This document shows, in pieces, positions 1-8,569 of a stretch of 64,000 nt of DNA. Source of the stretch: Burkholderiaceae bacterium. Lineage in GTDB: Bacteria; Pseudomonadota; Gammaproteobacteria; Burkholderiales; Burkholderiaceae_D. Made by a program: the position numbers and the translations under genes. The notes beneath the pieces were generated by a model that saw only the letters and a program-made list of their open reading frames with translations, ran no database searches and was not told the DNA's origin. The stretch covers positions 1 through 64,000 of the forward strand of contig JAIETO010000169.1 in assembly GCA_019745005.1 (NCBI GenBank), read 5' to 3'. Within the stretch, counting starts at the first letter, position 1. The number at the start of each line of letters is the position of its first letter.

Positions 1-999
1 GATCATAGGATACGTTCGACCGCTGCCATGATCTTTCCTGTCATGATGGAATCGGGCATGAAAGAAGCGAGCGACGCGGGCAGTGGCATCGCGCAAATTC
101 TCAAGGTGCGCTTAATTCACGCCACAATTCGTCATTTAATTTTACGAGGCAACCCAGAAGCTGCAATTCAATCTTTTAATGCGCAAGGGGCGTTGAAAAG
201 CGCTGGCGTCATCCCGCAAGGCGTTGCTGAAAATCCGCTAGATATGAAACAAGCTTTGTTCGCCAACGGTTGGCGCATTGGTGAAGACGGTCTCCCCTGC
301 AATCAAGAGGAGTTGATCTACACACTGCTTACCTTTGGCTACGTCTTTTTGCGCAGCATGCGCCGACTTGGCATCGGGCTACCAGCAGCGGATGAAGAAG
401 CTTACCTTCACCTTTGGAACGTGGTTGGTTTTGTTTTAGGAATACGCGAAGAACTGATGCCTCACAGCATGGACGAAGCCAAGCAGATTTTTGAGCAAAT
501 CCAAGCACGCGCGCACGCGCATCAAGTCGAACCCGATCCTCGGCCACATTTAGGTAACGCGCTGATGGTGTCCATGGAAAAAGCGATTCCAGTCAGCTTG
601 TTTAAACATTTTCCTGTACTCATGACGCGTTATCTATGCGGCAGCCGCCAAGCAGATAAAATTGGCGTAGCCAATCGTGCCCCTTGGTGGTCTCGCGCTT
701 TTTTCTGGGGTTTGATTTCGATTTGTAGAGTCATCGATGGCGCCATGCGCCTAATTGACCCGCACTTCGCACTCTCACGACTATTTGTGCGTACCTTAGG
801 CTACCACCTGATGAGCAAATTGTTGCTGGACCAAACACGGCCGCTCAATTTGCCTGAGCATTTAAACGAGCATGTCAACAATACTGTACGAACATGGGGG
901 CACGATGTTAAAGCGTCAACGCGCATGAATCAGCTAGAAGATCGATTCACCACCAAGAACCACTGGATGAACGCGCAGCGGGGCATGGAAGAGCGCTAA
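1..999 (+). CDS. Oxygenase MpaB/rubber-oxygenase-like (DUF2236) family protein, 5' truncated by window edge
   Basis: Frame is open upstream of the ATG at 28 to the window start; motifs EELIYTLLTFGYVFLRSMRRLG and LHLWNVVGFVLGIREELMP resemble this family. Confidence 0.6.
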   Translation, partial: DHRIRSTAAMIFPVMMESGMKEASDAGSGIAQILKVRLIHATIRHLILRGNPEAAIQSFNAQGALKSAGVIPQGVAENPLDMKQALFANGWRIGEDGLPCNQEELIYTLLTFGYVFLRSMRRLGIGLPAADEEAYLHLWNVVGFVLGIREELMPHSMDEAKQIFEQIQARAHAHQVEPDPRPHLGNALMVSMEKAIPVSLFKHFPVLMTRYLCGSRQADKIGVANRAPWWSRAFFWGLISICRVIDGAMRLIDPHFALSRLFVRTLGYHLMSKLLLDQTRPLNLPEHLNEHVNNTVRTWGHDVKASTRMNQLEDRFTTKNHWMNAQRGMEER

Positions 1000-1087
1000 G
1001 GGGAGCGCTTTTAGTGGCGATGATCGTTAATCTTTGTCATTTTTCGCAAAGAATTTCGCCTATTTAGTCGCGCCACTGCGATAATTC

Positions 1088-1287
1088 AACCCAGATACTC
1101 CATGAGGATTTGCGACGATGGTGGATGCACTTTTCGAGACACTCTTCGAGGCGCTCTTCGAGGCAGTTTCGTTGCGAATGAGGCGCCAATAGCGAGCTAT
1201 TGGCAACGAAGAGAAGCGAAAATGACCGAAAATGCGCCGCCAGCTCGCCAATAGCAATGTAAGCGCGCCTAATGGAAAATCTGGGTT
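1088..1287. mobile_element. Family-3 non-autonomous element, copy 1 (200 bp)
   Basis: Terminal inverted repeats AACCCAGATACTCCATGAGG / CCTAATGGAAAATCTGGGTT; near-identical to 44214..44389 apart from a 24-bp internal expansion. Confidence 0.8.
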
Positions 1288-1369
1288 CAAGTGATCGTAA
1301 CGCCGCACACGTTTCGGTACAAGCTCGCACCTAGCAAGGCTCTAACTTACCCGCTGAAATTTTTATTAC

Positions 1370-1825
1370 ATGGAATCCTTCAACAAACTTAGTACCGCCG
1401 ACAATGATCATGGGCGTTTCCGCGCCCACGGCTTAGTCGAGGTCACTATAAAAGAAAACCTTGCTCACTCAGAAGCTTGGGGGCCGTTTAACGATGAGTT
1501 TGTGCAGGCCTACACCATGGTAAAGAAGCAGGTTGTAAAAGAAATGCATGGTAAAGGACGTTGGGGACATATTGTGACTTTCCATCGTAGTGCGCTCGCC
1601 TCGCAGCCCACACTCGATTTCTATGCCAATTATCTAAAAAACAGCGCAGCACAATCCTATGCGCCCTTTGCAACCGCATTCGTTGTTAGCGCAAGCGTCG
1701 AAGGTGCAACACTCATGCCGCCCTTGTTTGCCAAGTGTTATCAAAATGCGGGGCTTCAATTTAAAGCGTTTACAAACAAAGATGATGCCGAAGTCTGGCT
1801 CACCGCAGCACTGAAATTGTCGTAA
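1370..1825 (+). CDS. Hypothetical protein (151 aa)
   Basis: Intact ORF with ATG between repeats; family not recognised. Confidence 0.6.
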   Translation: MESFNKLSTADNDHGRFRAHGLVEVTIKENLAHSEAWGPFNDEFVQAYTMVKKQVVKEMHGKGRWGHIVTFHRSALASQPTLDFYANYLKNSAAQSYAPFATAFVVSASVEGATLMPPLFAKCYQNAGLQFKAFTNKDDAEVWLTAALKLS

Positions 1826-1996
1826 TTGCCAAACGGCGCAGCGTCTTTTGTCAAGTCAATTCGCCCAAGTTGGATGGATCAAACAGCGCGCAAAAATACA
1901 CTTATCCTGCTCTGCCGCACAATTCCTGCTTGACAGAAAAACCCAAGCAAAATCATACTCGGCCTTGCACGTTTTTTTGCACGCCAAATCTCTCCT

Positions 1997-3805
1997 TTGA
2001 ATCGATTTTCCCGCCCCATGACTAAACAATTTTCATCGTTGTTAGCCACATTGAGCGCCGCATTATTTCGATCTCTGCAATTCATACTTCTCGTTACCAG
2101 TCTGTGTCTCGGTTTGCATGCAATTGCAAACGCAACGAGCGATACCAAAGAAACCCGCATTACGCTTGAAGAAAGCACGCCAAAAGTCATGCCTTGGTCA
2201 GCCATCCGCATCCTGCCAGACGCGTCCAAAAAACTGAATCTGGAGCAAGTCATGGCGACGCCGGAACAATTTATGCGCCCCACCACCGCCGTTGGTACCC
2301 TAGGCCTACGTACCGAAGCGATTTGGATGCATCTGCCTTTAAAGGTAGCGGACGGCGATGGCCTGTGGGTCTTGGATATTGACTACCCGCCACTCAACCG
2401 CATTGAGGTCTATTTGACGCAAAGTGGCCGTGTTGTGCAACAAACGATCCTAGGGAATCTACAAGCCTATGAACAACGCCCCATTTGGGGCCGAAGTCAT
2501 TCATTCGGGCTGAGAACCCAGGCAGGCGCGGAATACGAATTGTATTTACGGGTGGTCAGCAACGGCACATATATTTTGCCCATTACCCTCAGCAAACCAT
2601 CGGTATTCCATGCGAATGCCTTGGCAGAAGAGATGTTGCAAGGCGTACTCGCGGGTCTGGCATTGTGTTTGCTGATCTATAGCTTAGCGCAATGGATCAA
2701 TCTAAAAGAACCCTTATTTCTGAAATACGCGATATTGGTCTTTGGTAGTTTGTTTTTTTCTTTGCATCAATTTGGCGTCGCTTCGCAATACGTCTGGTTT
2801 GGCAATACTTGGTTTGAATTACATGCGGGCGGTCTTTCTGCGCTATGCGCATCGACAGGTTTATTTCTATTTATTGAGCAAGCCTTAGATGGCGCCGATG
2901 GAAATCGCTGGCTTAGCCGTTTGATGAAGTTAGGTGCATGTATCAATGTCCTGATTGGGATTGCCTATTGTTTTGATTTGATACACACCCAAACGGTGGC
3001 CAAAGCGATTAGCACCATAGGCATCATGCCCTCCGTACTAGGCTTGCCAGGGGCTATTGGACGGGCGCGCCGTGGCGACAAAGTGGGAGTTTATTTCTTG
3101 GTTGCTTGGACGCTCTACTTGTTTGCAGCGGCAATTCTTTCAGGTGTTATCAAAGGTTATATACCCGCTAATTTTTGGACTCAACATTCTTACCAGTTCG
3201 GTGCCACCTTCGATATGTTGGTGTTCATGGCCGTCCTTGGGCTGCGTACAAAAGCCATTCAAGATGAAATGCGGCAGGCGCGCAGCGAACGCGATAGCTT
3301 CCATTTCTTAGCGCATTCTGATCCGCTTACTGGCTTACCAAATCGTCGCAGCCTGCACCACTCTATCGACACAAGCGTGAAGCACGCGAGTGCAAGTCAT
3401 ATCTTGGCCGTGTATATGATGGATTTGGATGGGTTTAAGCAAGTCAACGATCAATATGGGCATGATGTGGGCGATGAGTTACTGATTGCAGTCGCCGCAC
3501 GTTTAAGAACCAATCTGCGCACATCCGACGTGATTTCGCGCTTAGGTGGTGATGAATTTGTGGTGATGTCTAAGGACTTAAACAACCCTCAACAAGCGTT
3601 AGAGTTGGGCGAGAAATTGATACGCGCCTTGGACTACCCGTTTATGCTGGCTGAACATACTTGCCGTGTCGGCTTGACTATAGGCTACGCGCTCGCGCCT
3701 ATGGATGGACACGACACCGCAACCTTGTTACGCCGAGCCGATGCCGCCATGTATGCCGGAAAACAAGCTGGCAAGCACTGCATACGGCGTGGCGATGCGA
3801 TGTAA
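1997..3805 (+). CDS. 7TMR-DISM sensor with GGDEF diguanylate cyclase domain
   Basis: N-terminal DISM-like region, multiple TM segments, intact RLGGDEFVVMS; the listed start is TTG and an ATG at 2018 (MTKQFSS) is also possible. Confidence 0.85.
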   Translation: MNRFSRPMTKQFSSLLATLSAALFRSLQFILLVTSLCLGLHAIANATSDTKETRITLEESTPKVMPWSAIRILPDASKKLNLEQVMATPEQFMRPTTAVGTLGLRTEAIWMHLPLKVADGDGLWVLDIDYPPLNRIEVYLTQSGRVVQQTILGNLQAYEQRPIWGRSHSFGLRTQAGAEYELYLRVVSNGTYILPITLSKPSVFHANALAEEMLQGVLAGLALCLLIYSLAQWINLKEPLFLKYAILVFGSLFFSLHQFGVASQYVWFGNTWFELHAGGLSALCASTGLFLFIEQALDGADGNRWLSRLMKLGACINVLIGIAYCFDLIHTQTVAKAISTIGIMPSVLGLPGAIGRARRGDKVGVYFLVAWTLYLFAAAILSGVIKGYIPANFWTQHSYQFGATFDMLVFMAVLGLRTKAIQDEMRQARSERDSFHFLAHSDPLTGLPNRRSLHHSIDTSVKHASASHILAVYMMDLDGFKQVNDQYGHDVGDELLIAVAARLRTNLRTSDVISRLGGDEFVVMSKDLNNPQQALELGEKLIRALDYPFMLAEHTCRVGLTIGYALAPMDGHDTATLLRRADAAMYAGKQAGKHCIRRGDAM

Positions 3806-3848
3806 GAATCAATATCGGCGAACATCATCGCCTGCGTATTGAGGTAAA

Positions 3849-3885
3849 AAAAACCTTGCCGCAGAGGCGCAAAGGGCGCAGAGAA
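3849..3885. repeat. Single arm of a CCGCAGAG-type palindrome
   Basis: cttgccgcagaggcgcaaagggcgcagag resembles the arms inside 35085..35277 but has no matching second arm. Confidence 0.5.
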
Positions 3886-4008
3886 CACCAAATTTTTCTG
3901 CGACGCTGCACTTTTTTGTGATGAGGCTTCAATTCAAACGGCATAGGCAAAGCCATATATTCGACCACAAAACTTCACCAAGCTTTATCAAAATACAGCC
4001 TTAGAACA

Positions 4009-4222
4009 GGCTATGTTCAGATTGAATGTTGATAAAAGTAAAGGTTCGTATTACGAAGAAAAAACAAACCATTCAACACAGAGACACAGAGGCTCAGAGG
4101 AAAAACAATGAGAAAGAGCAGCGGCATTTTGCTTTTCTCAGTGTCTCTGTGTCTCTGTGTTGAGAGGTTTTGATCTTTTTCATTACTATTTAATTTCATC
4201 AACACGCAATCTGAACATAGCG
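4009..4222. mobile_element. Family-4 non-autonomous element, copy A (214 bp, 8-bp duplication)
   Basis: Inverted ends GGCTATGTTCAGATTGAATGTTGAT / ATCAACACGCAATCTGAACATAGCG; flanks TTAGAACA (4001-4008) and TTAAAACA (4223-4230); internal ACACAGAGACACAGAG palindrome. Confidence 0.8.
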
Positions 4223-4232
4223 TTAAAACAGG

Positions 4233-4313
4233 CATACACTAACCTGTATTTTTAGAGATCGCTTTATTAATAAGCGCATATCAATAATAAAATTACAAAA
4301 AAGCAGGAGTATG
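4233..4313. repeat. ATAC-N8-GTAT AT-rich module (a)
   Basis: ATACACTAACCTGTAT at one end, GGAGTATG at the other, central CGCTTTATTAATAAGCG palindrome. Confidence 0.6.
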
Positions 4314-4365
4314 CTTTAAACCTAAGATAACACAGGCTGAAAAATATTCACTTTGGTGCCTAAAC

Positions 4366-5679
4366 TTAACGCCCCTCGTCCAACACTTTCAAGGTTTCCT
4401 CGAAGCTGAAAACTTTTCGAATCTCGACCACATCAAACTTTCCGACCACGTTGGGTGGAAACGCTGCATAAGGTGCATTGACTCGAATGATTCGCCGCAC
4501 CGCTTCATCTAAATCAGCACGTCCACTTGAACGCACGATGGTAATGTCGTCAATGCTGCCATCGCTGCGAATTCCGACTACGACCACAGGGTCACCGCGT
4601 GCCTTGTCTTTTGCCGTCTGCGAATAATTCAGGTTGCCGTTGCGCTCAATTTTGTTACGCCAAGCGTCGACATACAGTTTTAAAGGGACATCTTGATCCG
4701 CGCTGCCAAGAAAAACACGGCGGCGCGAACGGTCCTCAAACTCTGGCCGACGCGGCAGTGGCGGCACGCCGCGCAAAAGATCAAGACCCTTCGCTTGTTC
4801 ACGCGCTCGGCTGACTAAATCGCCACCGAGCAAGCTCTTGGGTAACACGATGTTCGCCGCAGGTGTATCGCCTGCCCCTGCACCAGTGCCGGCCGCTCCT
4901 GACGAGGGCGTCGGTGTGGCCGCGCGCGCTGCCAAAGCGGCAGCATCACGCGCACGCTGTTCAGCGAGTCTTTGTTCTGCTAGTTTTTGTTCTGCTAGTT
5001 TTTGCTCTGCTAGTTTTTGCTCTGCTAGTTTTTGCTCTGCTAGTTTTTGTTCTGCTAGTTTTTGTTCTGCTAGTTTTTGTTCTGCTAGTTTTTGCTCAGC
5101 TAACTTTTGCTCAAATAACTTTTGCTCCGCTAACTTTTGCTCCGCTAATTTTTGCTCCGCTAATTTTTGCTCCGCTAATTTTTGCTCTGCTAGTTTTTGC
5201 TCCGCTAGTTTTTGCTCAGCTAACTTTTGCTCTGCTTGTTTTTGGCGTTCTAATGCTTGCTGCTTTTGCTTTGCCGCCAATTCCTCTACAAGCTTGGCTT
5301 GTTCAAGTAATAGTTGACGCGAACGCGCAGCTTGCTCTTCGACTTTCTTACGCTGTTCAATTTCCGCAATACGCTGTTGTTCTGCACGCTGTTCTACTAG
5401 TTGCTGTTCTGCTTGTCGTTGTCGCTCCTGTCGCTTTCGTTCTTCCGCCAGTTGTTGCAAGTGCTCTTGCTCTTTTTTTCTCGCTTCTTCAAGCGCAAGC
5501 TGCTGTTGCGCTTGTTGTTGCGCTTGTTGTTGCGCTATTTGCAGCGCTTGCTGTTGAGCGAGCTGTCTTTCCCGTTCTTGCTGTTCTTGCTGGCGTTTCT
5601 TTTCTTGTTCCCGCTCCTGCTCACGTTCCCGCGCTAAGGCAAGTGCTTTCGCTTGCCGATTGTTCTCTTCGATTTGCAA
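4366..5679 (-). CDS. TonB/TolA-like energy transducer, C-terminal part (frame displaced from the N-terminal ORF)
   Basis: TonB C-terminal-like region (VVVVGIRSDGSIDDITIVRSSGRADLDEAVRRIIRV...) after a Q/E/K/A-rich region; continues the 5634..6521 ORF in the -1 frame. Confidence 0.7.
   Translation of the reverse strand: MQIEENNRQAKALALAREREQEREQEKKRQQEQQERERQLAQQQALQIAQQQAQQQAQQQLALEEARKKEQEHLQQLAEERKRQERQRQAEQQLVEQRAEQQRIAEIEQRKKVEEQAARSRQLLLEQAKLVEELAAKQKQQALERQKQAEQKLAEQKLAEQKLAEQKLAEQKLAEQKLAEQKLAEQKLFEQKLAEQKLAEQKLAEQKLAEQKLAEQKLAEQKLAEQKLAEQKLAEQRLAEQRARDAAALAARAATPTPSSGAAGTGAGAGDTPAANIVLPKSLLGGDLVSRAREQAKGLDLLRGVPPLPRRPEFEDRSRRRVFLGSADQDVPLKLYVDAWRNKIERNGNLNYSQTAKDKARGDPVVVVGIRSDGSIDDITIVRSSGRADLDEAVRRIIRVNAPYAAFPPNVVGKFDVVEIRKVFSFEETLKVLDEGR
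4966..5238 (-). repeat. 15-bp coding tandem repeat encoding (A/F)EQ(K/R)L, about 18 units
   Basis: Reiterated ctgctagtttttg(c/t)t units with synonymous variants; protein AEQKLAEQKL... Confidence 0.9.
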
Positions 5680-6521
5680 GAGAGCGTCTTCCTCACGTTT
5701 TTTTGTTTCGCCGCTTCCACCTGCGCCAATACAAGCGCTTGCTCAGTCTCCTTCTTCTTTTGCAAAGCCAACGCCTCTTCTCGCTGCTCGAGAAGCAGTC
5801 TTTCAGCGGCAATCGCCTCGCCCTCCTTTGCCGCATCAACAGGCGGATCTGCCGTTGGTGCGGGTGTCGGCGTGGGATTCACAATCTTCTTGTCGACCGC
5901 CGTTTGTGCCACTTCATCTGGATCGGGCGCAGCCACTTTAAAGCTATCGTCGCGCACTTTATCTTGTGCGATCAGCGCAATCGGCGACTCAAGTTGCTGT
6001 TGTAAAGGGTTAAGGATTTGCGCAGGCGCTTGGCTTGGCGCAGGCAAGGCTTTGGAACGCACGATTTTTATTACTGGCGGGCTTTTCTTCGAGGCTGCGG
6101 GCGCCACAAACGCCGGAACTGGCGGCAAGGTCACAAGCTGCAAACCCGTTACTGGTGGTTTTTCTTCGCGCGCAACAGGGCGTTCTGGTGGCGGCTGAGG
6201 CTGCTCCGGTATTGGCGTTGGATTATTCGTTTGTAAGTCCAGTTGAATTGACAATGGAGGCAATGGCGCGTTTTTCTCGCGGTCTGCCCATGGCAATGTC
6301 AATCCACTGACATCAAAACCCTTTACGCCAAATTGCAATGACAGAAACACTGCGTGCAAGAGAAGCGAGCACAGCAAGCCGCCCATCAAACGTCGATTGG
6401 CGCGATCAGAATAGCCGGGCTGCCGCTCGCTGTTTGCTAAATTCATGCTAAAAATGCTTTCAAAATCGTTGCCTAGCATTATCTCATGCCAAGCTTCGTC
6501 CATCGGTTGAATGAAAATCAA
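5634..6521 (-). CDS. TonB/TolA-like energy transducer, N-terminal part
   Basis: Single TM (LMGGLLCSLLLHAVFLSLQF) plus Pro-rich region; reading frame lost after VEAAKQK at the A7 tract (5698-5704). Confidence 0.65.
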   Translation of the reverse strand: MIFIQPMDEAWHEIMLGNDFESIFSMNLANSERQPGYSDRANRRLMGGLLCSLLLHAVFLSLQFGVKGFDVSGLTLPWADREKNAPLPPLSIQLDLQTNNPTPIPEQPQPPPERPVAREEKPPVTGLQLVTLPPVPAFVAPAASKKSPPVIKIVRSKALPAPSQAPAQILNPLQQQLESPIALIAQDKVRDDSFKVAAPDPDEVAQTAVDKKIVNPTPTPAPTADPPVDAAKEGEAIAAERLLLEQREEALALQKKKETEQALVLAQVEAAKQKNVRKTLSCKSKRTIGKRKHLP

Positions 6522-6568
6522 AATACGGTAAACTCGACGACGCCGGTTTTCATCGAAGTTTCGTCTCC

Positions 6569-7594
6569 ATGCTCAACACAAAAAAACGAAAGCACGCCAT
6601 GTCCCTAGAAAAAAATAGCCAGCACATCACGGTCGGCCTTGCGCAAATTGCGCCCGTTTGGCTCGACCGCGCTGCGACCACGAAAAAGATCATTCAGTAC
6701 ATAGAAAAAGCGGCGGCGCAAGGATGTCGTTTGGTGTGTTTTGGTGAAACCTTATTGCCTGGTTATCCTTTTTGGCTTGATTTGACCGACGGTGCAAGTT
6801 TTAACTCACCGCGCCAAAAGGAGATTCACGCCCATTACGTTGATCAGGCGATTCGTATCGATGCGGGTGATTTAGATGACATTTGCCATAACGCCGCGCG
6901 CCTAAAAATTGCAGTGATGCTCGGTTGCGCGGAGCGCCCGATAGAGCGCGGTGGTTACAGCCTGTATTGCTCTTGCGTTTATATTGGCCCTGATGGCGAG
7001 ATCGGTTCCGTGCATCGAAAACTCATGCCGACTTACGAAGAACGCTTAACCTGGTCGCCCGGCGATGGGCATGGCTTACGCACCCACGCTTTGGATGGTT
7101 TTCGCGTCGGCGGCCTGAACTGTTGGGAAAATTGGATGCCACTCTCGCGTGCCGCTCTGTATGCGCAGGGTGAAGATTTACACGTCAGTATTTGGCCTGG
7201 CAACGCCCGCAACACGGAAGACATTACACGCTTTGTCGCAAAAGAAGGAAGGTGCTATAGCATCGCCGTTTCTGGCCTGATGCGGCGCGAAGACTTTCCA
7301 CATAACACGCCGCATTTGGAAGAGATTTTGGTGCACTGCCCTGCAATTTTAGCGAATGGTGGCTCCTGCATTGCCGCGCCGGATGGTAGTTGGATCATTC
7401 CACCAACCATCGACATCGAAACCTTGCTTGTCGCAACGCTAGATCAGAAATTCGTGCGACAAGAAAGACAAAATTTCGATGTCGCCGGTCACTATTCGCG
7501 GCCCGATGTCACACGCCTTGTCGTGAACCGCGAACGTCAATCACTCGCACAGTTCAATGATGGCGCAAACAACAATACAGCCGCCAACAACTAG
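6569..7594 (+). CDS. Nitrilase / carbon-nitrogen hydrolase
   Basis: Catalytic Glu (CFGETLLPGYP), Lys (HRKLMPTYEERLTWSPGDG) and Cys (GGLNCWENWMPL). Confidence 0.9.
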   Translation: MLNTKKRKHAMSLEKNSQHITVGLAQIAPVWLDRAATTKKIIQYIEKAAAQGCRLVCFGETLLPGYPFWLDLTDGASFNSPRQKEIHAHYVDQAIRIDAGDLDDICHNAARLKIAVMLGCAERPIERGGYSLYCSCVYIGPDGEIGSVHRKLMPTYEERLTWSPGDGHGLRTHALDGFRVGGLNCWENWMPLSRAALYAQGEDLHVSIWPGNARNTEDITRFVAKEGRCYSIAVSGLMRREDFPHNTPHLEEILVHCPAILANGGSCIAAPDGSWIIPPTIDIETLLVATLDQKFVRQERQNFDVAGHYSRPDVTRLVVNRERQSLAQFNDGANNNTAANN

Positions 7595-7597
7595 GTC

Positions 7598-8563
7598 ATG
7601 AGCGAACTGCAAAAAATACAGGTAATCGATTCGCATACTGGCGGTGAAGCCACACGTTTAATTGTGGCTGGCGGCCCAGCCCTTGGCGAAGGCAGCTTAC
7701 TGCAACGCTTACAGTTATTTCGCGACGACTTCGATCATTTTCGGAACGCCGTAGTTGGCGAACCGCGAGGCTCTGACGTGATGGTGGGCGCACTTGATTG
7801 CGCGCCAAGCGACCCACGCTGCACTGGCGCAGTTATTTTTTTTAATAACGTAGGTTTTCTTGGCATGTGTGGCCACGGCATGATGGGCTACATTGCAAGC
7901 CTAGCGCATCAAGGAAAAATCACCACAGGTCGACACCATATTGAAACGCCCGTGGGCGTTGTTGCGACTGAATTACATGCAGATGGCGGGGTAACTGTGC
8001 ACAACGTACCAGCATTTCGCTTTCGTCACAAAGTCAAATTGCGCCTTCCCACGTTTGATGATGTGGTTGGCGATGTGGCATGGGGGGGAAACTGGTTTTT
8101 CTTGATAGGCGAACATCAACAAGAAATCGACTTGAAAAACACGGATGCCTTAACTGCATTTTGCTGGCAAGTGCGCGAACAGCTCGCTGCCGATCACATC
8201 ACTGGCCCTGCTGGCGAAGTGATTGATCATATTGAGCTGTTCGCTGCGCCTGTCAATGCAAAAAATCACAGTCGGAATTTTGTATTGTGCCCAGGCAAAG
8301 CCTACGATCGTTCACCATGCGGCACAGGTACGAGTGCAAAACTCGCCTGTCTCGCTAACGATGGTCAACTCAAACCAGGCGATGTCTGGCGACAAGAAAG
8401 CATCTTGGGCAGTGTGTTCGAGGGAAGTTTTGTTTGGGCAGAAGACAGCCCAAATGGCGCACAAGAAAGATCAATCATTCCTAGCATTAAGGGCTTTGCC
8501 TATGTGAACGGCGAGGCAACTTTGCTTCTTAAGCCCGAGGATCCGCTGCGCTGGGGCTTCTAA
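7598..8563 (+). CDS. 4-hydroxyproline epimerase / proline racemase family
   Basis: DSHTGGEATR, NNVGFLGMCGHGMMG and DRSPCGTGTSAKLACL with both catalytic Cys. Confidence 0.88.
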   Translation: MSELQKIQVIDSHTGGEATRLIVAGGPALGEGSLLQRLQLFRDDFDHFRNAVVGEPRGSDVMVGALDCAPSDPRCTGAVIFFNNVGFLGMCGHGMMGYIASLAHQGKITTGRHHIETPVGVVATELHADGGVTVHNVPAFRFRHKVKLRLPTFDDVVGDVAWGGNWFFLIGEHQQEIDLKNTDALTAFCWQVREQLAADHITGPAGEVIDHIELFAAPVNAKNHSRNFVLCPGKAYDRSPCGTGTSAKLACLANDGQLKPGDVWRQESILGSVFEGSFVWAEDSPNGAQERSIIPSIKGFAYVNGEATLLLKPEDPLRWGF

Positions 8564-8569
8564 AATTTT

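Noticed and set aside
4966-5238. Possible CRISPR array (regular short repeats)
   Set aside because: Contiguous 15-bp coding units with no unique spacers
4863-6005. Long plus-strand ORFs (380 aa FVLLVFALLVFA and 159 aa CSASFCSASF)
   Set aside because: Antisense to the TonB-like gene and created by the 15-bp tandem repeat; no coding support
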